A stretch of 64,000 nt of DNA from Orthonyx spaldingii (Eukaryota; Chordata; Aves; Passeriformes; Orthonychidae). Position 1 is the first letter of the stretch; each line of letters starts with the position of its first letter. The position numbers were made by a program, and so were the translations under genes. The DNA lies in contig VZTJ01003846.1 in NCBI GenBank assembly GCA_013397795.1, positions 444,162 through 508,161 of the forward strand, read 5' to 3'. Shown here in pieces: positions 1 to 15,000 of this stretch. A model generated the notes under the pieces. It had not been told where the DNA came from, ran no database searches, and saw only the letters and a program-made list of their open reading frames with translations.

Positions 1-36
1 TCATTTCTTCAGGTCAAGGAAAATAAGATGACTTAC

Positions 37-54
37 CATCATCTCCTCCTTGGG
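37..54 (-). CDS. ERO1B: ERO1B coding exon 8, 3' fragment cut by gap
   Basis: 18 bases reading QGGDD plus one base of a Gly codon, followed by an exact GTAAGT donor (31-36). This corresponds to SRGEDDG in human. The 5' part of the exon and its acceptor fall inside the run of N at 55-102. Confidence 0.7.
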
Positions 55-3000
55 NNNNNNNNNNNNNNNNNNNNNNNNNNNNNNNNNNNNNNNNNNNNNN
101 NNGGGGAAGAGAAATGCATAGGTATTAAAAAGATGATTTCCACAGCAAAGTCATAATGAAACACAGACTTTACTACAAACACTCAAAAAGTGCAAGAACC
201 TTATTTAATTTATAAAAAATAGGCTACTTTCCATCCCCCCATTCTTGTTCCTCAAGACCACACAAGACTTAACACATCGTAATAATGAAAGTCACTAAGA
301 AATTGAAATCTTAGTAGCAGCTGATTCACGTATTCTTGAAAGCTGTATTTTAGCTTCAGAAAGATGGTTAGGAAGTCAGTCTTTAGCTTGCATTGTTCCA
401 CAATCAGTCCAGTGTTCGTTTCTGAAATTCTGATCCCTGCATTAAACCAGTCTCACAATTATTTTTATTTGTGGTTATCAGCAATTATCACCTTTTAGTA
501 ATTATAAATATTGAGATACCTTGATTTTCTAATGGATGGTGATTTTTTTAAACTCAATCTATTGGCTAATAGTTAATTTTTAAGGGAAATGAGACACACT
601 GACAGGGGAAAGCTGATTTATTTGAAACACTGGGTTATAGTTTTCAACTTAAATTTGAAAACAAACCCCAACTCATTAGCATACTTTTTTTTAAACACTC
701 TTGCAGATAATTGATCCTTCCTAAGTGTCTACTCCTTCAAATAATGCAATTGTTTGTACACTTGTAATACATTACACATTATGGATGAAAAATGTACAGC
801 TACATTACACCAGGATAAGTATGAATTGAAGTGACTAAATTAAATGTTTTTTGAAAAAAAGAAACAAGAATACAAGAGTGCATCCAAATTGGAAACTTAG
901 TGTGAACTTAGTAAACAGTTTGAGACTTACAATTTAGTTTTCATATCAGATTGACATTAATAAGCCTATTAATAGGGATAAGATTAGGCATGTATGTAAT
1001 AAAGTACCACAAGCCTTAGTCTAAATATTGAAAATATACAGCTACTCCTACAGAGGAAATTAATTAAAGCAGAAAGCACACCTACAGACTGATGATTGAT
1101 ATTTGTATCACTTGTACTGCAACAGTCACTATGTCAAAAGAAGTGCATTGGAAAATAAAACAGGCAAGACCCACCCCTACTAGGCGCCAGTGGATTTAAA
1201 GGACGATAGACAGATCGAGGCCTAAAAAATAAGTTAGAAAACACAAAGATCAGTTTTTAGCTAAACCGAGGCACAAGTATAAGAAAAAGGCTTCCTCTCC
1301 CTCCCAATTACTTGAAGCAGTTTTCTTCATAAATGCTGTTCCATACTCTCCAAGCAGAAGGCCCCTTGTATCCAGTGTAACGTTCTGGATTGAGCAGCAA
1401 ATCCACATACTGTGCATCTGGAGATCTCTCATCTAAACAGGAAAAGTTTTGTTACATATGCTAACTGATCAGTTGAAAAAGATTTAATTTAACCTGTCAC
1501 ACAGCACTAACTATAAACAAGAGGTCTCATATAATACTATTCTATCTTCCAGTTGAATTATAAATGCTTTTTATGTAAAAATGCAGCAATATACATGCTA
1601 AATACAAAGCTCAAAAGTATATAATCTATTCCAATGTCTCCTGTATGTCTCTAATTTCTATAATGTCTGATGATCATCTATGTGGCTTCTTTAAGTCTAC
1701 CATAAACACTTGACATGCACTGTATTCCCTGACCCTATGCTAAGATATAAACAGTATTTTGTTTTAAATGACCATCAAAATTAGGGTTTGTCTAGCAGTA
1801 TTTGGTTGAGGGGGTTGCTTTTTTGAAATGGGTATACTGCATACAGTAAGTCCTTAATAAAGACAAGATCAAAGTAGTACATCTTGTAGTTGGAACATAC
1901 TTTAAATTTATTAGCTAAATCCATTTTTCCTCCAAATACCCTTGTATACTGGCAGAAAAGTCTGAATCACATTGCTTAACTGAACAAAACTTTCAGCATA
2001 TTGCAGAACAAATCTCTTGGTTACAACACCAAGCATGTTACTTAAGCAGCCTTTCAACAAGCTATACCCTCATCTCTGAAGTTCCCTACAAATTTCAGGC
2101 AACTTATCCAAAGAAAATTGTGAAACAGGACTCTCTCTGCTTAAAAACCCTGTAGAAACAGAAATAGTTTCAAGCTACAACCAGTAAAAAGCAGGGGGAA
2201 TTCACCCCTCTTCGAAATTCTAGGTCAAGACCAACTCATGCTTAAACAAACTCCACATATAATACAAGCCAATAGTCCGGAGACTTATTCATAGGAATAG
2301 GCCAAGAAGTGCCACGTAGTACTTCCTCAGATATCAAAAAAAGCCATAGAAACAGAGAATGAAACTGCTCTAAAAAAGAAGAGATGATTCTGCATGAGCA
2401 GTTAAGCATCACTTCAGCAGCAGTAGCAAAAACAAAGAAAGGAGACTGATACAAGACACACAACGAGTGCCAGATGAGAGAGAGTCAAATTACAGCTCTA
2501 TTTATTTGACAGTGTGGCTAACCTAAGCAGTTCCTCTACTCCCTGATCACTTCAGGTGTCCATTTTTCTTCTCGTTATCCACATACAACTGAGTCTATGT
2601 GCACTGTGGAGCCATGCAACAGAAAGATGGAAAGCCGATCCGGGTTACTAAGTTTTTTCAGCTAGATCAATTCCTTATCTAGTTTATCATTAAGCCAAAC
2701 AGGAAGAGAGGAGGGGAAGAGAGCAAGGATTTCTACTTCCTTGCCATGACTCACAGTAGTTATTCTCCCCCACTCCCTCTGCTCCAGATCACAAACTCAC
2801 CCAACAAGCCAGTTCATCACAACAGTGTGGGAGGCAGCAGGGAGATGGCAACTTACTTTCCCGCTATTTAGGTAAGCCTAATCAGCTTACCACGCTGAAA
2901 GATGCACACCAGAGCCAGTGCAAAAAAAAAAAACAACAAAAAAACACTAGAAGAACACAGCTGGGGACATCCTCCTTCAGCAGGGCGTGATATAAGGAGA

Positions 3001-6000
3001 GAGGGAGTTAGAATCAGGAACTACTAAGTTAGTATTACTTCTAAAATAAATGCTCCTCAACTATACCTTTCACAGCTCAGTACTACTAAAGTGTATGTAG
3101 ACAACTTGAAGATAGTAGAGACAACAGCAGATGATTCCATGTAACAGTTCAGATCTACAGTAATGCTCATCAGCTATTACAGAAACAGCTCATATAGGAA
3201 GTGTTCAGATCAGATGCAGCAGAAGTGCTGAAAGACAACTGCAGCTGCTATTTTCTCAGGTGACACCAAACATAAGCCTAAAGGTAGATGAAAACATCTA
3301 GCATTATGCTCTAAATATTGCTGGAATAGAAAGCTTTCTAAGGTATTTATTAGAAAGGACTTTAGTAGTCAATCCTGAAGTTGGCAATTCTCACACTTAT
3401 CTGAAAAACATTCCTTTGAGCTTTGAACATCACAAACAAATAAAAAGACTCACATATGTGGAGTAGAGGAAAGACACAGTCTAGAACCCTAATTTTTTAA
3501 CAATAAGAAAGGGTTACAATTAAGGGTGCAAAGGTCATTTGGAAACAGCAAGGGCGGAAGAGGAACAAACTCAGTCCAAGCACAGTAGAATAGCAACAAA
3601 ACAATACAGTAGTAAGAAACAATCAGCTGCAAGCCACTTCTCTTATATTTGTGCTAGATGCATTTTTTTTTTTAATAAGCTTTTTAAAAAATATGTTAGC
3701 CCCCTCCCATTTACCATCTTTTTTATTTATCTCCTGTTCAATACACTAAAAGGAGGTAACAGTGAATGTGCACTGTGTAGGCTGCCAAACACTCCTTGTA
3801 AAATTGCAAAAATTTGCACTTTGTGTATATGATATGTACTGTCACATTTCTGTCACTTGAGACAAAATCAAAACTTTTTCAAAATGGCTAATTGTAGAGA
3901 AACCATGATCTTTTGCATTTCTGTGAGACAGCAAATTAAAAAAAACACCCTGAAAAAGCTTAAACATTTTACCATCAAGTTCACAAAAATGATCCTGTGA
4001 ATCATCGTATCTTGCCCAGTCAATGAAAGCCTCCTTACTTTGGTTACTGAGGGGGGAAAAAAAAGATTGATTTTAAACTTTTAAATAAACAATATCAATA
4101 AAAGCTTCTGAAAGAAATGCTACCCACTTACAAGTTGGAAGTGGATTCTGAGTTAGTATATCTGAAACCTGAGAATATATGGAGTTACCCCTTGTTAATT
4201 GCACAGAAATTCAAGCAGGCATCAATTGCAGTACTTTCAAAAGTCAACGTTGAGACAAAGATTTAACCATTATTTGCAGTGCAAATGGCTTCACTTCCTT
4301 CAGTAAGAGCTTGGTAAAATATGTTCATAGAATACATTTTTAACACATTTCAAAGTACTACTTTAGCAGCTGTCACTTTGAGGGTGGAGGAGCAAGGAAT
4401 CACCGTATTTTCATAACCTGCACTTTCAAGGGAACCTACAATAGTTAGTACCTTACTTTCTACTGGGAGACTAGATGTTAAATCCCTCTTCTAAGCCAAA
4501 GTACTCTATGAATATGATTTATCCTAAGCCATTTTAATCATAATGGTATTCCACTCACTCTTTCATTTTCGAAGGTGCACTGTACTAGAGAGAAAAGTAC
4601 TTTGAAGTTGCCACACTATGAAACACAGAGCCAAAACCTTTCTTCTATGATTGTGTGCAGCACAGAACTACTAATGCGACACTCCCGACAGCAAAGTGTA
4701 AGCAAGGTTAAGATTGGGAACTCTGCTCCAGGGTGCAGTGAAGCACCTTGAAACAACAAAAACAATCTATTCCGTTTGATCCAATCAGTACCAGCTCAAT
4801 TCTACAAAGAGAGGCAATTCTACAACAAGATACATTTCTAATCTTCTGCCAAATCACAGTAGCAGACTTTATACTTGGCATTAGGTGAGAAAATTCTCTG
4901 GTAATTAGCAACAGACAAGATTTGATAACCACAAGAAATACAACTTATAAAGGAAAATAACTCAAAACCAAGAGGATGATGCACTGCTTGGTAGGGAACA
5001 TGGAGGTTTTCCCGCAAAGCACAATCTCTTCTTTCACTTGCAGGATCCATTACTTGTCCTCTCAACTTTAACTATCTCACTCTCATAAAGGCATTTTCTC
5101 TAGCTCCCCACTTACAATCTCACATTCTTTTGCCTTACAGAAACGAAACAGAATTAACAGTTTCTTATTTCCCCTAAAACACCACACACCAGGCAGAAAC
5201 AGCCATTTTTTCATGGCACCAGAAAGAGTTTCAACATCTTTACCAGGCAGAACTGCTGAAACTTGTGGGCAAAGACACCACATACCTCCATCATCAGTGA
5301 AGAATAGATTTTTCTATTACTGGGAATCCAGCAGAGTGCTATGTTTTCTAGATGCTATACACACTTTTGTACACAGGGGCAACACCATCCTGCAAAATTC
5401 CTCCCACCCAACCTTGACAGTGCCATGCAATAAACAAGATCAGAGAATTGATCCAAGCTAAAAATAAATTTGCCGACAACATAAGTAACTCAACTCCCTG
5501 ATCTGGTTCATTGAATGATCAGTGCAACAGTGGGACATAGCAGGACAAAACCCCTTAACCCAGCACAGCTGTCAAGAACAGAGTAGGGAAAAGGTGGGTT
5601 TATTTGCAAGTTTCTTGTGACTCTTGATGCTGTAAGATACTTCTTTTAAAAAATATCAAAGTGTACTTTAAACAAATAAAAAGTTTACTTATCATTTAAC
5701 ACCTTTGCCTTCAGTTGTTCTTGCATCATTTCACATTTACTTTCTAATGGGTTATGGAAAGAATGAAGAACAAAAAACAGCACATTGCCAAAATCAGACA
5801 GACAAAATAAAATGTTCCTTTCGTACTATTTTTGTACTGTTGATATAAATCACAGCATACCTTAAGGTACTGTTAACTGCTCCCAGCTTGTTAGCTTGCT
5901 CACAGTCTTCCAATTCTTTGGAATTATTTGCTGCTTTTGAATACTGCAAGAAAAGTCATATTTAATATGCAAATGAATTACGTAAATCCTCTAAGAACAG

Positions 6001-9000
6001 GTGTTTGAAAGGTATTTCTAAGTTTAGCAGTGAGTTCCCTAGTATTAGTGAAATTCTCTTATTCTAGAAGCAGCATATGATTCTGGAACATTTCTTACTC
6101 CAATTTTTTTTTCACTGAAGTTCATCAGGCTGATTTCACTCTGTGAATTTAACTGCTACAGGGAATTCAGCTAAAGATGGCAAAATTTTGTTTTGCCTTT
6201 TGTTTAAATTAAATGGAGTTCTTTTGTTATGAAACACCCTACATGGAGTGTTTCAGATACTTATTACAATCTCATAAAAAGACCTTGAAAGATGAGCAGT
6301 GTCATACCTATAAACATACTTTCTTCTGGCAAGTATTATCATACCCCAAGTTTCACTGGTTATTTCAGTAGGTATATTTATTAGTTTTGGCCATTTCCCC
6401 CTCATGTTTCATTTAATCCAATTCATTGGCTCGCTTCAGATGTGCACAGGTCTGGAAGACAAGCTTTTCCAGCTGAACTCAAATTTTACTTATTTTAAAG
6501 ACAGAATTGAAATATATAAGCTGAACTTTGATTCTAATGTATTTTTCAAAAAGCAATCCACTGAAATACTTACTTCTGGAACACTAAATGTTTTCTAAGG
6601 AAAACGTTTGAAGAACTGAAGATTAAATTCCACTATTCTATAATAATATGGTTATGTCAGCAGGGAATTTACATCTGTCAGCTTAAAGCTCAAAACGTTT
6701 TTCTAAGTTTTGGAACATAAAAGGTAGTAACAGTGCTCTATTAAAAAATAAACTCGATTTCCTCCTTTTTGGTGTTTTTGGATTGGTGTGTAGGGACATG
6801 TGTGGTTTTTTCCACACTAAGCTTTGGGTCAATTAATAAAATAAATAAATGATAAATTTTAAAAGAAAGTATAATTCATTTCTGAGGACAGTCTTGTGGT
6901 CAAAATGCCAGACACAAAGTGCCTCATGTATGTATCACAGCAGTTCTCAAAAAAATAAAGTATTTAAATAAAACTGTTCAGATGAGTAAGCAAAATAATT
7001 TGCTTTTTAAAAATGCATTTGCCTGAACCAACACAAGGAAAAACAGCAGAACCTACTGAAGGCCAAAGAAGTGAAGGAGATTAAAAATATATATCTTGTT
7101 AGGGGCCTTGCCCATAAATATTTACTCTAGAAGGAACTTCTCACTCAATTTTCTTGGATTTGACAGGCATGGGACCTCATTCTTCAGCATTGTATGGATG
7201 TTAAATGGAAAAATGAGAAAAAGGAATGGCTTTAACCTAGACTGAAACAGATACTGCTGATGAAATAACATACTGAGATGCTGAAGTAAACATTCTGCAT
7301 GTCTAGAGTTGGAAACCAATCCCTACCCTGAAGTGAAAAAAGGATACTGCCAAGATTATAATCCTAAATTTAAGGTTTCCAACAAAATGAACATTCAAGT
7401 CTCAAAACATGTTTCCAGCCTTCCCTGTTCTCCAGAGTTTAACAGGAACAGTTATCAGATCAGTGCTCTGTGACCCCTGACAAGATCAGGACAAAGTATC
7501 TGTTCTTGCCAACCAGGATCTCCTAAGACCAGTTACTTGAAAAAAAACCAGAAAAGAGAAGAGCAGGAAGTAAATTTACAAAGTTAAATGTTGTAACCTT
7601 GAGTTACTGCATCCTGTCCCTTGCTTCAAGGATTAACACAGCTTTAATGTCTAGCTCCAAAACATGCATTCACCACTCAAATGAAACAGAACTATAGAAA
7701 AGGAAATTACTGTGTGCCTCTACAGCACTATTTCAGAAGGCTTATAGTGGTGTCAAGAATTAAAAGACATCCTCTATTGTTAACTGCACTCCTATGGGGA
7801 AACTGTGTAAGTGTAACCTTGGTTTTTGCAGCTAGATTAGCTTTCAAAAGAACTGTTCTCTTCACTGTTCAGCAAACAAACAAAAAAAATCTCCCACACA
7901 AGCTTAAAAAAAGCTAGAAGTTTACAAGCTCCTCTACATTAGGAGAGAAAAGCAATGGGAAACTGGACAGAAGCCACAGAAAACCTCTGCACAGGACTGT
8001 ACCATGTGTATACCTATTCAAGAGATTGTAACTCTCACTATTAAAAAGACGCCTTTAGTTATTTTCAGCTGTCCAAGACAGACATTTACCAGGATGAAAG
8101 AGAGAAACTGGACATGTATGTCCTCAAAAAAAAACCCACCTTTTTTTTTTTTTTAACCCAGTACTTTACAGATAAGCCATAAGGGTCAAGACATCCCCAA
8201 ATGGGAAATTAGCACAGGCTAATAGTACAGTACTTGCACAGTCCTTGAAACAAAACATTCATACTAAAATTTGACATTTTCTTAAAAAGGGTATTAAATG
8301 GGATTGTCAATTTTTAATTGGCACCAAGAAAGATCTTTTAAGTGAACCACAAGAACTAATAAAATGGTGTAGGTTAGATTTACATCTGTTCTGACGACAA
8401 TTTTCCCCCAGAAATATTTGCTTCTCTAACAGAAAAGCAGCACATGTTAGCGTCTTCTACTGCAGATTAAAGGTATAGAATTGCCTAACTTTCAGTACTG
8501 TAGCTGGTTTCAACAACCTACAAGGCAACTCAAAGGAAACCACTGTAGCAAACATACAGCAAATGACAGCTTTCCAAAGAAGCTATCCCACTTCCTTAGT
8601 TGTGGTGAAAGCAAAAGGTATCCATTTTTTCACTTCCTAAATCCAGTTTGATATGCTTATGTGAAGTATCTAAACAATAGCATACTCTTTGGCTACTATT
8701 TAACAACTTACTTATGGCTCTCAAGATGAATCAATCAGGAAGCTCAAATGCCTACTACAAGAATCCTTTCTAAAACAGTCTTTAACGTCTTACAGTCCCC
8801 CTCTTTAGAAGGCATTATGGTATTTCAGGAGTCATTTTCTCTACAATCACGCTTGGAAGATAAAAGAGTCAATGAAAAATAGAATTGGCAACACATTATT
8901 CAGCTATAACACAAAATCTGCTGCCCAGAGACAGTGTCAGCTTTTCAGAACAACTACTGCTGCTTGTGCTGGAATGGTGAATGACTGACATTTAAGTCAT

Positions 9001-12000
9001 GTCAGTGAGAAAGACTTTTCTTCTCTGGTTACCAGGAACCTTTAAATGAAGAGGCAGTCTTTACTTCAGAGTGAGTTAACAATATATGTATAAAAGAGAC
9101 ACGACTTCCTCTTGAGCTAAAGCCTGGACAGACTCACCTGCACTGTTCAAGACAGCAGGGCACAAGTTATTCACAATGAAGTATTCATCTCAGCTATCTC
9201 TGATAATGTTTCTCGGCATGAGGTCTAAACCTAATGCCAACAGTCCTTTTCATAAGTCCTTTATGGTATGGTGAACTACACTCAGTCTGCCCAGTGAGGT
9301 AGAAAGCACTGGGGAGGACAGAGATATGATAGTTAATCAAGAGGTAAGTGGCTACAACACAGTTGAGGTACTCGATGGAAAGATCTCTCATTTGGGCACC
9401 ATTATCCCATCAACTGCTAAAATCCTCATTCTTGGGCACTGTGTTTGGGATGTGTGGGTGGGTTGTTATTAGTCCTTCTGCTCTGAGCTCTTTTCCTAGG
9501 CATATATAGCCTCTCTACTTTTTTGGCTTTGCTAAGGTCACTTGGTCATGGCTTGGAGAGAAGCAAGCAAATGTCAACAGCACAGACTGACTGCTTAAGT
9601 TTGCCCTGGCCACTTTGGCCTAAACTGTCTTTACACTAATGACCAAATAATCTCTGGACTAATCACCTCTTGAAAATAAGACATAGCAGAACTCCATGCA
9701 ATCATTTGGGTTCTTTTAATATCAGATGTTGTGATTATTCGTGATTCTTTAAAAAGACTGCACTGCTACTGCCTCTGTGCATCTTAGGCTATAGCTTTTT
9801 AGAAGGTGGCCTGTACTCAGAAATGAAGCAACAATGTTGCATCAGGCATTCTGTGGCCATGCACTGATTCAGCTGCACCAGCTCTCCAGCAATGACAGAT
9901 GCAAAATGACACGGCATTACCAGCTATGTCAGAAACACCACTATATATAAAAGTAAAAAGGTAAACTGATCAGTTTCTATATGTGGCTTAACTATTTCAT
10001 CAGTATGTGAACACTGAAGGTTTGTACTAAAAAGTCGCACAGTTGTTATAAAGATTAAAAAAAAAAATCAGAACGAACTTAGAAAGTAAAGGACTACTTA
10101 CTTTATTAGAGCTCCCAGCCTTAATTCCAACAGGTATTTTGCTCTAAAAACAAAAATAAATCACAGTTTTTACACTGTTCATAGAAATGTTTATGCTTGA
10201 TTAAAAGAGACAAATTAGGTATAATTCCTACAGAGGTCAAAGCAAATTTGTTTTTTGAAAAATTAACTTGCTCCTTTACCCTCTCAACATGTTATATCCA
10301 AAATGGTGCTAGAGCTTAGACGAGACTTTTTCTTGAAGCTATCTGCTTTGTTCATAAAATGACTAAGACCTTAAAATATTTTGGTTGTATTTCTACTTTT
10401 GGAATGGAAAAGAATTTTGTCACTTTTATTTTAAGTTAAATTCTCATTACTAAGTATTGTTACTATAGTACTAGCCACTGTAAATTGGCAAATTTTTAGC
10501 CAAAAAACCTTTTTCTATTATATATTATTTGATCCATACCTCAGGACAAGGCTCTACATGACAGTCTTTGATAGAACAATGGCCATCGTCAGCCCAGAAT
10601 GGGCATGGTCTCTTCAGGTTGACCTAAACATACAAAACCAGAAGTTTATAATCAACGCTTACATACGGCAACTGTAGAAAAAAGGTCTCAGTATCAGGAA
10701 ATCCTTTAAATTAAAGGAGAGAATACAAGGAAAAAAAGTGTTATATTAAGTACTTTAAGTTCAGGGGGTTCTGGGGGGGGCTTGGTCTGTCATTTGGTTT
10801 GTTTTAATTAGTCTCTCTAACTATATAAGCTGAAGCTTTGTGCAGTAAAACTGTTAATGATAATGGTCTCTAGTGAATGAACACATAGAATGTTATAGCA
10901 AAAATTAAATCTCTCACTACTAAAATTTACTAATTCAAATAAGTGCTTGGATGATTTTGGCTTTCAAAATCAGACTAAAAACAGATTATTATTTTAAAAT
11001 GTTAAAGAGATTCCTCAGTCAAAAAAAGACATTTAGCAGATGGTACAACTTCCTAGAAATGATGACAAATATCTTCTCGTTACAGCTCAAACTTTGCTAG
11101 CACAGATACAATACAAGCAGAGATTTTAGGTTGTTTCCCCCCCATTTCATCTAGTCAATGCACAAACATCATTCCTAGGGAAAAAAAATGTAAAATTATT
11201 TTTTGTACTTGTTCACTTATATTTTTTTTAATAAAGCACGAAATAGTTTTACATTCTACATCATCTTCACAATAAGACCTATTATATAAAACTTTTGCCT
11301 CCCACCAATTTCTACCAAAAAAAAAACCAACTAACATAGCTAAATTACGACCTTCTTCAAAGTAAACTCTCACAATAAAAAATGCTTACACACTGAGGAA
11401 GATATAAGTAACTAGGCAGCCACTGCTTTTACACAGAGGAAGGCTGTAAATAAAAGAATACTGCTGCCTAAACTGTAGATTAATTCAGAAAGTACACATG
11501 CAAATCAAGATATACTAGTCCCAGAATGACTGAAGAGCACCAAAAACCAGTACACATGCAAACTGAGGTTGTATAGCACTTGTATTTTAATCAACACCAA
11601 TCACATACTGTCTACATAGAACATCCTGTCTTCTTCAGGGCATGAGGTATTTGATTTCATTATTATCACTTAAAGTATTATTCAGTCCTTTTACAAATTA
11701 AAAGACAGATTCTTGATCATGAGGTTTCCACAGTTTGTGTATTTTCATGCATAAAACTAAGAATAAGACTAAGAACAAAACTAAAGAATTTTTTATTTCT
11801 TTATTTCTTTCATTGAGAAGTGTTCTACTACCTAGAAACCACCTAGCACAATTTCTGCAAGACTTTATGAAGTTTTCTCTGGCCTTCACATAAAAGCTGC
11901 CTCATCCATTCAGTATTATACATTAAGGTTTGAGTCCTTTTATGGCTGTTGAAGTAGTAATACCATAGGAATCCTGTGACAGAAGTTACAGAAGTTCACA

Positions 12001-15000
12001 ATCCCAGTTCCTATTACAAATTCAATTATTTTGGATTAGGAGTGTTTTCACTCCAACAACAAGTATACTCCTCCCTACGCTGTAGCTGACCTAGGTGATC
12101 ATTGAATAATGTCCTGGTTCTGGCCAGGTCAGGGTTCATACTTACAGTAACTGGGAGAGGGCATGGCTAGGACTTGGAGGTTATTCTATACCACCTCACA
12201 TCATTGCTGGGGCAGGGGAAAGGGACTGTCTTCCAAGGAGAAGGGATTCCTTCCAGTTGAGAAAACATGGCAGAGAGAGCTGTCTGATATTGTCTCTTAT
12301 TTTTTTCCCCTCTTCATGTAAGTAATTTCTTTTCTTATGCCCTCTGTCATTTTCTTATGCCCTCTGTTGCTATTATTGTTCTTTTTATCTCATTGCTGTT
12401 TCCACAAAATTGTTCTTATCTCAACCCATGATCTTGTGCCTCCTATTCTCATCTAAGGTAGCATGGAGAGGGAGAGGAAAACAGGCGAATGGGAGTGAGT
12501 GGTGCGTGGTTTGGTGGAGGCACTGATTTGAGGAGTACCATTCCTAAACCACAACACCTACCTTGACAGTTTCCGCATTCATTTATGTGGTTAAAAGCAC
12601 TTCCATCATTCTACACAGGGCTATCAAAAAAGTTGTTGCTTATTCAAACAGGAAAGGATGAAGAATTTTCTGACTTACTCAGTTTGCTTGTTCAACACAA
12701 ATTCTTCCCTGCTACCACAGAACTACTAAGTGAAGTGTGGTGCTGGGTGCACCTGCATACAGGCCCTTGGAACTGCCCACCTATTAGGAGGATCAGTACA
12801 AAAGATAGGGCAGGATTTCAACACACCTTTAGAGAATGACCTGCAGAACTGTTGTTGAAATGAATATTAGCTCTAAATTTGCAGGATGAAATTACTGTTG
12901 TATGAACTCTCATATACCTGTTCCTCCTCATCTTCATGTACTTTGCTTTGTATCTTTCTGTTGCCTCTGGAGAATCTCATTACCACTACTATGTGACGTA
13001 TTAGTACTGAAGTTGCACATATCCTGTTTCTCCTGAAAACCAAATTTAGAACTATATCATGTAGCAGGAGATTCAGGGTGCAGTTAAACGTTACTGCTTG
13101 CTCAGGCTAGAAGGGGAAGAGTCCAGTGCTTTCTTCTCCTTCTGCACACTCATAACTCCATCTTGTAAGATTTTAATATTTGTCCGATTCCAGATCGGCT
13201 AGATGACATCCTACATCCTGAGGAGAAAAAACCCCAAAACCAACAAAAAAACCCCCCAACAAAATCAACAAACCCCCCTACCAAATGACAAACCAAAACA
13301 TCCAAATCAAACATCTACCAGGTTAAAGAGATGTATTGACATAACTAAGAGCTAAAAGCAGCAAAGGGGCAGGATGCTGCCCTAGAGGAGCGTAACCTCC
13401 TTTTTCCAGTGGCAGGCAGCCATTGGATTAGCTCAGTCAAAATGCAACTTCGCTTTCAAGTTAAGCGTATCTGAAAACAGAAGTACCAAGTTTCAAATCT
13501 TTATTTGCACATCAGATAGTAATACAGAGGAAAAAAGGCTTTAAAGTAATAAAAAGTGATATTACATACTACTTGATAAAGGAATGGTTTTACCTATTTT
13601 TCAAAGGATAACAGTTCTCTAGATAGCAAACACTAAAATCAGAAATAAGACAGCAACTTATACGAAAAGTAAATCATTGCAATAGTTCCATTTCAAATTA
13701 CACACATTCCTTAAAAGATAAGTACTGCACGCTGTCAGAAGATTGCTAATACACAATCCTTTTCTAGATGCAGCAGTACAAAGGCACTATCTTTAAAATT
13801 ACCACTTATCAATTGAATGAAAGCAGTCATGATTTACTGTCACTGACTCCAGGATTAACATAGCAAACAAGACATTACCAACATAACTGTCAGGGACTGA
13901 AAACTTGCTTCAACCAAATTAAAGAGCTGTGGGCTTCTAATAGACAGCTTAACACTGGCAAGTTGACGTGATATGCAATTCCTCCTATATTTTCTGCATT
14001 TTATTTAAAGTATTCAGGAAAACACCATTCTAAGTGTACCTTGTAATATCTGAAGTAATCACGTTCTTGCAGTTTCTGTATTTTGGGAAAGATCTTGAAA
14101 GTATTGAAGTCATCGATGCTTTCTATGTCACATAAACAATCATCTAGGACTCCTGTGAGCTATTGAAAAAACAGATAAACATTTGTTTTTAATATAGAAA
14201 TACAATATTAACTGCAGAAAAATCCTTGAAAAAGAAAAATATGGTAGTTGAAAGAAATACTAGTGAAATGCAGTTCCATATTTCTCATCACTAAAATATT
14301 CTGTAACATACCTCACAAACTCAAAATAGGACTGTAGCACTTTTTTGAGCTTAAGCCCACCTCCAAAGGCAATGCTGAATCAGTGTTAGCAAGATTAACA
14401 ATTTCATCCCCTAAATTTGTTTACACTTTCAGCAAATAGAACTTTCTGCAGAATGAGCAACAAGATTTTCCAAATTACAAACACGTATATTAGCAGAGTT
14501 GCACATCAAGTATTTTTCTACTAAATGCTCACGAGTTGAATTGCCTAAAAAAACCCTACAATCACACACTGTCATCTTATTTTTATATTTCTTCTCAAAG
14601 TGTGAAAACACTCCATCTATTTTCATTAGAAGCATGGGGAAAAGGAGTGTAGGTTCTTCTGTGCCCAAGAAGTTTGCAATTTCACAATTAAATGCAACAA
14701 ATACTAGGAAAACCAGGTACAGGGATCTATACTGTAATGCTGTGAATCTAACGTGAAACTGAGCATGACCTTCCCAGGTCTCATCCCTCTTCTTGTGCAA
14801 GGACAGCAAGTTGTACTGCTGCTGCACTAGGTTAAGACCACCTCTATGAAAAGCAGCACACTACAAGTGCAGAAGTGCTACTGCCAGCACAGAAAGGGAA
14901 GGCAGGATTGTGCATGCAGCAGAGAGGACAGCTCCAACTAACGTCGTAGACTAGGCTATGGCAACACTCTTCCTGAGACCCTGGCAGTGTCTTATTGAAA

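Larger units (their letters stand above)
10624..14039. other. ERO1B intron 2
   Basis: About 3.4 kb between exons 3 and 2. It holds a probable solo LTR (12110-12556) and an A/C-rich tract (13225-13313); the rest is unremarkable. Confidence 0.7.

Noticed and set aside
14429..14827. 132-codon open frame on the minus strand in ERO1B intron 1
   Set aside because: No recognisable domain or splice support, and the opposite strand is open as well. Treated as chance.
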